Positions 59,405-64,000 of a stretch of 64,000 nt of DNA are shown one piece after another (positions within the stretch are counted from its first letter, which is position 1; every line of letters starts with the position of its first letter). The position numbers and the translations under genes are program-made. The stretch is from Cynocephalus volans. Lineage: Eukaryota > Chordata > Mammalia > Dermoptera > Cynocephalidae. The stretch lies in assembly GCF_027409185.1 (NCBI RefSeq), contig NC_084464.1, forward strand, positions 43,375,095-43,439,094, in the 5' to 3' direction. The notes below the pieces were generated by a model, which saw only the letters and a program-made list of their open reading frames with translations, had not been told where the DNA came from and did no database searches.

Positions 59405-60960
59405 AGAGGGCTTTATTAGTTGTCTATCACTGTAACAAACTATCCCAAAGTATAGTGGCTTAAAACAGCAAACATCTATTAATTCAAAGAGATCATACAT
59501 GCCGAGCAAAATGGAGTTAATGCATGTGGGAGAAGTTGCATAAAGAGAAGGATTCTACAAGTTGGAATAAGTAATAGGTCATTGGTATAGACATGGAAAT
59601 GATTTTATTAGTCCAAATCCTCCAAGAAGCAGATGCCAAGATGGGATTAAACTCACCAGCATTTTATTAGGAGAGACACCCCTCAGGGAATATGGGGAGG
59701 GAGCCAGAAAACCCAGGTAGAGCCTACAGACCAAGATGCAAGTCTAATCCCAAGTGATAGACCAAGGAGGAAGATTTGGCAGTTGTATCCTAGACCACAG
59801 ACAATCTAAGGAGGTCTGAGTAAGGCCTTAGAGAAGTCATGGAGCCACAGTTGGCCACCAGAGGAGTCCCATGTCTCCCAGTTATGGGCATGACTCAGTG
59901 TTCCTGCTCTGACCAGTCCTCACCTGAGAACAGGTCATAGGAAGCAGGATCTTTGCACCAATGCTGTGTGGATTTCAGGGCACAGGGGTAGGGCCTTGAT
60001 AGATTACCTGTGGATGTGACCCAAACCTTCCTTCCTGAGGTGTCTGGGCCTTTGGATATCAAAACGTTTCAGGCTGGGTTGCTGCAGGTGTCCATTCACA
60101 GTTATAATGGGAGAGGGGGAGCCAGGAGGCCCCCATGTGGAACGCTGGGTTCCACACATTCTCCTCCTGCTGCCATGTGTGACAGCAGCCGTGCCTCCTC
60201 CTGCAGATAAGGACCTATAACCCCTGCCTCAAGAGGAGGGGACTTCTCTTCTCACTTACTGGTCTCTGAGCACATACTGTCCAATCTTTCCTGGTGGCAA
60301 CTGTAGCATGTAGTTGTAAGAGTGCCCACTGTTGGGCAATGAGGACCCCCTAACCTGCAGAGCCCATAGTTGTGGAGAAGTTCAGAATACCCCAGTGGAT
60401 GAATGTCAGTGATGATAAATGGGGCCACAACCACTTCTACCCCTTGGCTTCTGGACCCATGTGGTCTTCTATTGAGAACACAGCAGCATGTGGAGGTCTC
60501 TGATTCAATAAATGTACTGTGTCCTGAAAGATGGCACCCCATCCCTCCAGGGTTTCCTCAAAGCTGTTGCTCCAATTGTGTCTTTAGAAGACCTGTCCAG
60601 CATTCTGTGTGGCTGCAGACCCTGAAAAGTACAGATTATGATGTGACCAGTGGATCCCATGGTCCTGACCCAGGCTGCACTTCCTTCACTATGAAGTGGG
60701 TCCCCCAGTCACTGCTCTAAGCAATTCTGGGCTTGTGGATCAGGCATGTCCACAGCTACTGGATAGTGGTGCTGGCTGAGAGTCTGAGGGCAGGAAAGCA
60801 AAACCCACACATGGAATAGGTGTCTGTCCCTGTGAGGATGACTTCTGTCCCTTCCAGAATGGCAGGGGCTCAGTATAGTTAACTCATCACTCAATGGCTA
60901 GTTGGTCACCTAAAAAATACTTTTATACCAGAGCCTAGTATTGGTCTCTAAAGCTGATAC
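59405..60960 (-). repeat. ERVL/MaLR-like LTR and internal remnants
   Basis: 59411-59480 is the start of an LTR of the type at 54655. 59610-59760 is another LTR-like segment. 60230-60960 looks like internal retroviral sequence (old ERVL-type) on the minus strand, but I can only recognise it by general pattern. Many stops in all frames. Confidence 0.4.
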
Positions 60961-61072
60961 ATTGGGCATTCAGAGGCAGGTGTAGCAGGATTGGTCTTTG
61001 TTAGTGGGATTAAAGCTGCTGGACCATACATACCCTCATCACTGCCATCCTGGCTGCTGCATTCATGTGCCC

Positions 61073-61150
61073 ACCTGGCCAGTTAGCTCATTTGATTAGA
61101 GCGTGGTGCTGATAACACCAAGGTCCAGGGTTTGATCCCAGCCACGAAAA
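61073..61150 (+). repeat. tRNA-Ile-like SINE monomer
   Basis: The copy closest to a true tRNA-Ile: A box TTAGCTCATTTGATTAGAGC, anticodon region GCTGATAAC (would read GAT), and B box GGTTTGATCCC. The A-rich tail and mismatched acceptor stem show it is a SINE. Confidence 0.85.
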
Positions 61151-61164
61151 AAAAAAGAAAAAGA

Positions 61165-61650
61165 AATAAGCAATGATAACAATGTTGCAGGATACAAGAT
61201 TAAAATACAAAAGTCAAGGTCCTTCCTATATACCAGCAGTGAACAATAGGAATTTGAAATCAAAACCACTACACCATTTACATGAGCACTCCAAAAAGAG
61301 AAATATTTAAATATAAATCTAACAAAACATGTGAAAGATCTGTATGAAGAAAACTATAAAACTCCAGTGAATGTATCAGAGAAAATCAATGGAAAAATTT
61401 TTATGTTAATGAATAGGAAGACTCAATATTGTGAAGATGTCAGTTCTTCCTAACTTATGTATAGATTCAGTGCAACCCAATCAAAATCCCAGCAAGTTAT
61501 TATATGGATACCAATAAACTGATCCTTAAGTTTATCCGAAGAAGCAAAAGACCCAGAATAGTCACCACAATATAGAAAAAGAACAAAGTCAGGGGACTAA
61601 CACTAAATGACTTCAAGACTTACTGTAAATTTATATAATTAAGACAAGGT
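61165..61650 (+). repeat. L1 ORF2 fragment
   Basis: Plus-strand L1 ORF2 3' portion (AGAAAACTATAAAACTCC at 61350 and AGAAAAAGAACAAAGTCAGGGG at 61575). Broken in all frames. Ends where the unidentified coding-like piece begins. Confidence 0.75.
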
Positions 61651-61679
61651 GATGTTGTGAAAGAAAAGATGAATATATC

Positions 61680-62180
61680 AATGGACCCTGTCAGTCGCTG
61701 AAGAAACTGAGGGTAACACCATCCTCTGAAAATCCTAATGGTGCTACTTCTAGTGTGAACCAAGGAAAACCTTCTTTAAGACGAATTAAAGGGAGACTAC
61801 ACAGAAGCAAAAGCCTTGATAGCATCGATTTCTGTGAACCGACTGAAAGGCTGCCTCATTTACAGGCAACAGCTTTGAAGTATGGAGCAGGAAAAGAACT
61901 GTTTCTTAGCTGCAAAAGTGAGTCTCTAAACAGGGAACATAGCACCGGGGCTGCTATTGACGCTGCCAGGATCCCGGAGGCCGGGGCCACGCTGAAAGCG
62001 GCCAGCTGCCCTATTCAGGATTTGAGGTTTCAGGCTGGCATAAAAGAAGATTCCTGGGAGCGCCCGAACCGTGCCGCGGGACCGAGTGAGCAGCCCAAGG
62101 TGGTGGCGGCCAAGAACGGGGATGGTGATGACGCAGAGGCAGAGAGGGAGCCGCCTGACCCGGCACAGCCCTGTGAGTGA
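61680..62180 (+). pseudogene. Unidentified coding-like fragment, possibly transduced
   Basis: An open stretch of about 140 codons (ATG 61755, stop 62178-62180), with coding-like similarity beginning a little upstream at about 61690. The first part is basic and serine-rich (RRIKGRLHRSKSLDSIDF), the kind of segment seen in phosphorylated regulatory proteins. The codon content before 61930 is AT-balanced and then becomes GC-rich, so two sources may be joined. I do not recognise the gene. No introns are visible. It is sandwiched between an L1 ORF2 fragment and the GC-rich 5' region of the next L1. It could be a processed pseudogene or a piece captured by an L1. Confidence 0.4.
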
Positions 62181-63330
62181 CCCCTGGCCCGGCCCTGCTC
62201 GCGGGGTGGATGCCCGCCCGGCTTCCGCCTGCCCCACCGGGCCACTCACCGGCCCCGGGGCTCCCTCCATTTTCTCAGGTGGTGGCAGCTCCGGCCCGGC
62301 TCAGCCAAGCCTGTCCTCCTCGCCCGGCTCGGCTCCTCACTGAGCCTTCCCACTGGCTTCCCGGGGCCTGTGGGCCAGCCTCCCCTCCCACTCGCTCCAC
62401 GGTTCTCTGGCGGGGCTGGTGGCGTGGGGCATCCTGGCCAGCGTCGGAGGACAAGGAAGTACAGGCTGGGCCGACTGTCACTCCACCGCACCCTGGGCTC
62501 CGGTCCCCGGTAAACTTCCTGTTACCGGGAGGCAGATACTATCTCTGCGGCCACCAGTTCGGAAAAACGCCTAACCGATTTCTGTTTAGGAATAGTGTGG
62601 TGGGAGAGTTCCCAAGTTCGCTTGAACCTGCCAGAGAGCTGACTGCGGGCAGGCAACGGACTCAGTCTGCGCCGGGGGGATTCAAAGGTGAACCGTGTGC
62701 TGCCGGATCCTCCCCTGAGGAGCTCAAGCTCTGGTGTGGGAGATAAGACAAGTACACAAATAACCGCAATACCAGGAGGAAGGTGATAAGTCCCGAGAAA
62801 GATCTACACAGTGCGACAAAGGCACCCAGAGCGACCAGTCGTCTGCACCTAGCAGAAACCTGGTAGACTTCCTGGGCGAGGCGGTGCCGAGCAGGGTCTT
62901 GAAGGCCCAGCTGATAGACGAGGGTTGCAGAGGACACGTCCCAGCCCAGCCCAGTGCACACAAAGCAGGAGACGTCCGGCTAGGGAGGCGGAGACTCAAA
63001 AGAAACCACACACCCTGTGGGGTGTCCACTGAGTGATCCAAGAGCCCGGGCCACAGCGCACAGAACAGGGAGAAGTCCTGCACGGGAAGTGGAAGCTCAG
63101 CAGAGACCACACACCCTGTGGTAACGCCCCATGATCCACCAGCCCAGCAGAGTCCAAGCTGACCAGAGAGGTGGCTCCCCAGAGAGGCCCAAGACCCAAG
63201 GCAACCACACACACAAGGCACTAGAGGCCAACTGAGCAGTCACGGAGGTAGCCATACCAAATTGGCAACCACAGCAACATCTTAGTTAGTCAATAGTCTC
63301 AAACTGGTGGACTGTGAAACCCCCTGCCAC
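62180..63330 (+). promoter_or_regulatory. GC-rich region, probable 5'UTR of the right-hand L1
   Basis: CpG- and GC-rich sequence directly before an L1 ORF1 on the same strand. The ACCACACACCCTGTGG block occurs at about 63005 and again at about 63107, so part of it is a tandem repeat of about 100 bp. It does not resemble the 5'UTR monomers at 27450-28035. The left end, where it meets the unidentified fragment, is not clear. Confidence 0.5.
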
Positions 63331-64000
63331 AATGAATAAACATCAAAAAAAAGATACCAGAAATACAAAAAATCAAGAAAGTACACCACCAAAAGTTAAT
63401 AAATCTCAAACTCTAGATCCTATAGAACAAGAAGCCCTTGAAATGACTGACAAGGAATTTCGAGTGATAATTCTAAGGAAACTGAATGAGATATAAGAAA
63501 ACTCAGCTAGACATCATGATGAAATGAGGAAATGTATACAGGACCTGAAAGAGGAAATGTACAAGGAACTCAATGTCCTGAAAAAAAATGTAGTACAACT
63601 TGCTGAACTGAAGAAGTTATTCAGCGAAATAAAAAACACAATGGAGACTTTAACCAGCAGGCTTGTCGAAGTTGAAGAGAGAACCTCTGAACTTGAAGAT
63701 GGGCTGTTTGAAATAACACAAACAGACAAAAAAAAGAAAGAAAAAAGAATCAAAGACATTGAAGAAATCTGAGAGAGATATCAGACAACCTTAAGCGCTC
63801 AAATATCCGAGTCATGGGTATCCCAGAAGGGGAGAAAAACGGAGATTGCATTGAAAATATATTCAACAAGATTCTGGCAGAAAACTTCCCAGGTATAGGA
63901 AAAATCACAGATCTTCAGATCCAGGAAGCTCGATGATCTCCAAACGTATTCAACCCAAAAAGGCCCTCTCCAAGACATGTTACAGTCATATTGGCAAAAC
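63331..64000 (+). pseudogene. L1 ORF1, broken, cut by the window end
   Basis: ATG at 63331 in a good position after the GC-rich leader. The coiled-coil part at 63524-63772 aligns with the ORF1 at 27271-27029 (shared MRK-IQ-LKEEMYKE-N-LKKN pattern). In-frame stops at 63494-63496 (TAA) and at 63770-63772 (TGA) interrupt it. The RNA-binding part (from about 63810, IPEGEKN-like) continues in a disturbed frame to the window edge. Non-functional. Confidence 0.85.

Noticed and set aside
61073-61150. tRNA-Ile gene (GAT anticodon)
   Set aside because: A and B boxes are present, but the acceptor stem does not pair, an A-rich tail follows, and related copies are scattered through the window: it is a SINE.

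Overview
This is an intron-containing, repeat-dense window from a placental mammal. It holds one apparently intact MHC class I heavy-chain gene on the minus strand (41105-44640), so it comes from a class I part of the MHC. Beside it lie a MIC-like class I-related pseudogene (about 31.5-34.4 kb) and a PSMA5 processed pseudogene (36.1-36.8 kb). A short interspersed element recurs throughout. It is built from one or two tRNA-Ile-like units and closely resembles the CYN SINEs described from colugos (Dermoptera). A colugo is my best guess for the organism; a bat with a similar tRNA SINE is the main alternative. This rests on memory of the SINE family and was not checked.

Layout. 1-2.8 kb: old L1 on the minus strand. 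2.9-4.25 kb: CpG island with interferon-response-like motifs. 5.8-6.3 kb: a second, weaker CpG-rich patch. 6.54-6.64 kb: 5S rRNA pseudogene. 6.86-7.8 and 11.98-12.99 kb: two diverged copies of one unit, separated by L1 debris. 13.6-22 kb: L1, L2 and LTR fragments with no recognisable gene. 22.15-28.04 kb: full-length L1 on the minus strand with tandem ~118-bp monomers in its 5'UTR, flanked by a 14-bp target-site duplication and inserted into an older L1. 29.4-30.7 kb: SINE and L1 3'UTR. 31.5-34.4 kb: MIC-like exons. 35.0-35.65 kb: strong CpG island. 36.1-40.3 kb: PSMA5 pseudogene, hAT, L2 and SINE. 41.1-44.9 kb: class I gene and promoter. 46.4-53.7 kb: a provirus with two LTRs of 373 bp, PBS for tRNA-Phe and degraded gag-pro-pol-env, on the same strand as the class I gene and about 1.8 kb upstream of its start codon. 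53.7-61.2 kb: LTR, MaLR and L1 fragments. 61.7-64 kb: an unidentified coding-like piece fused to the GC-rich 5' region of a second L1 whose ORF1 is broken by stops.

The only protein gene I would call functional is the class I heavy chain. It has eight exons, all splice sites in place, and an open frame of 363 codons plus stop. Its promoter keeps enhancer A, an ISRE, CCAAT and a TATA-like box, but the X2 and Y parts of the SXY module differ from the human class I pattern. The remainder is retroelements of several ages, often nested, plus two CpG islands whose genes cannot be named from this window.
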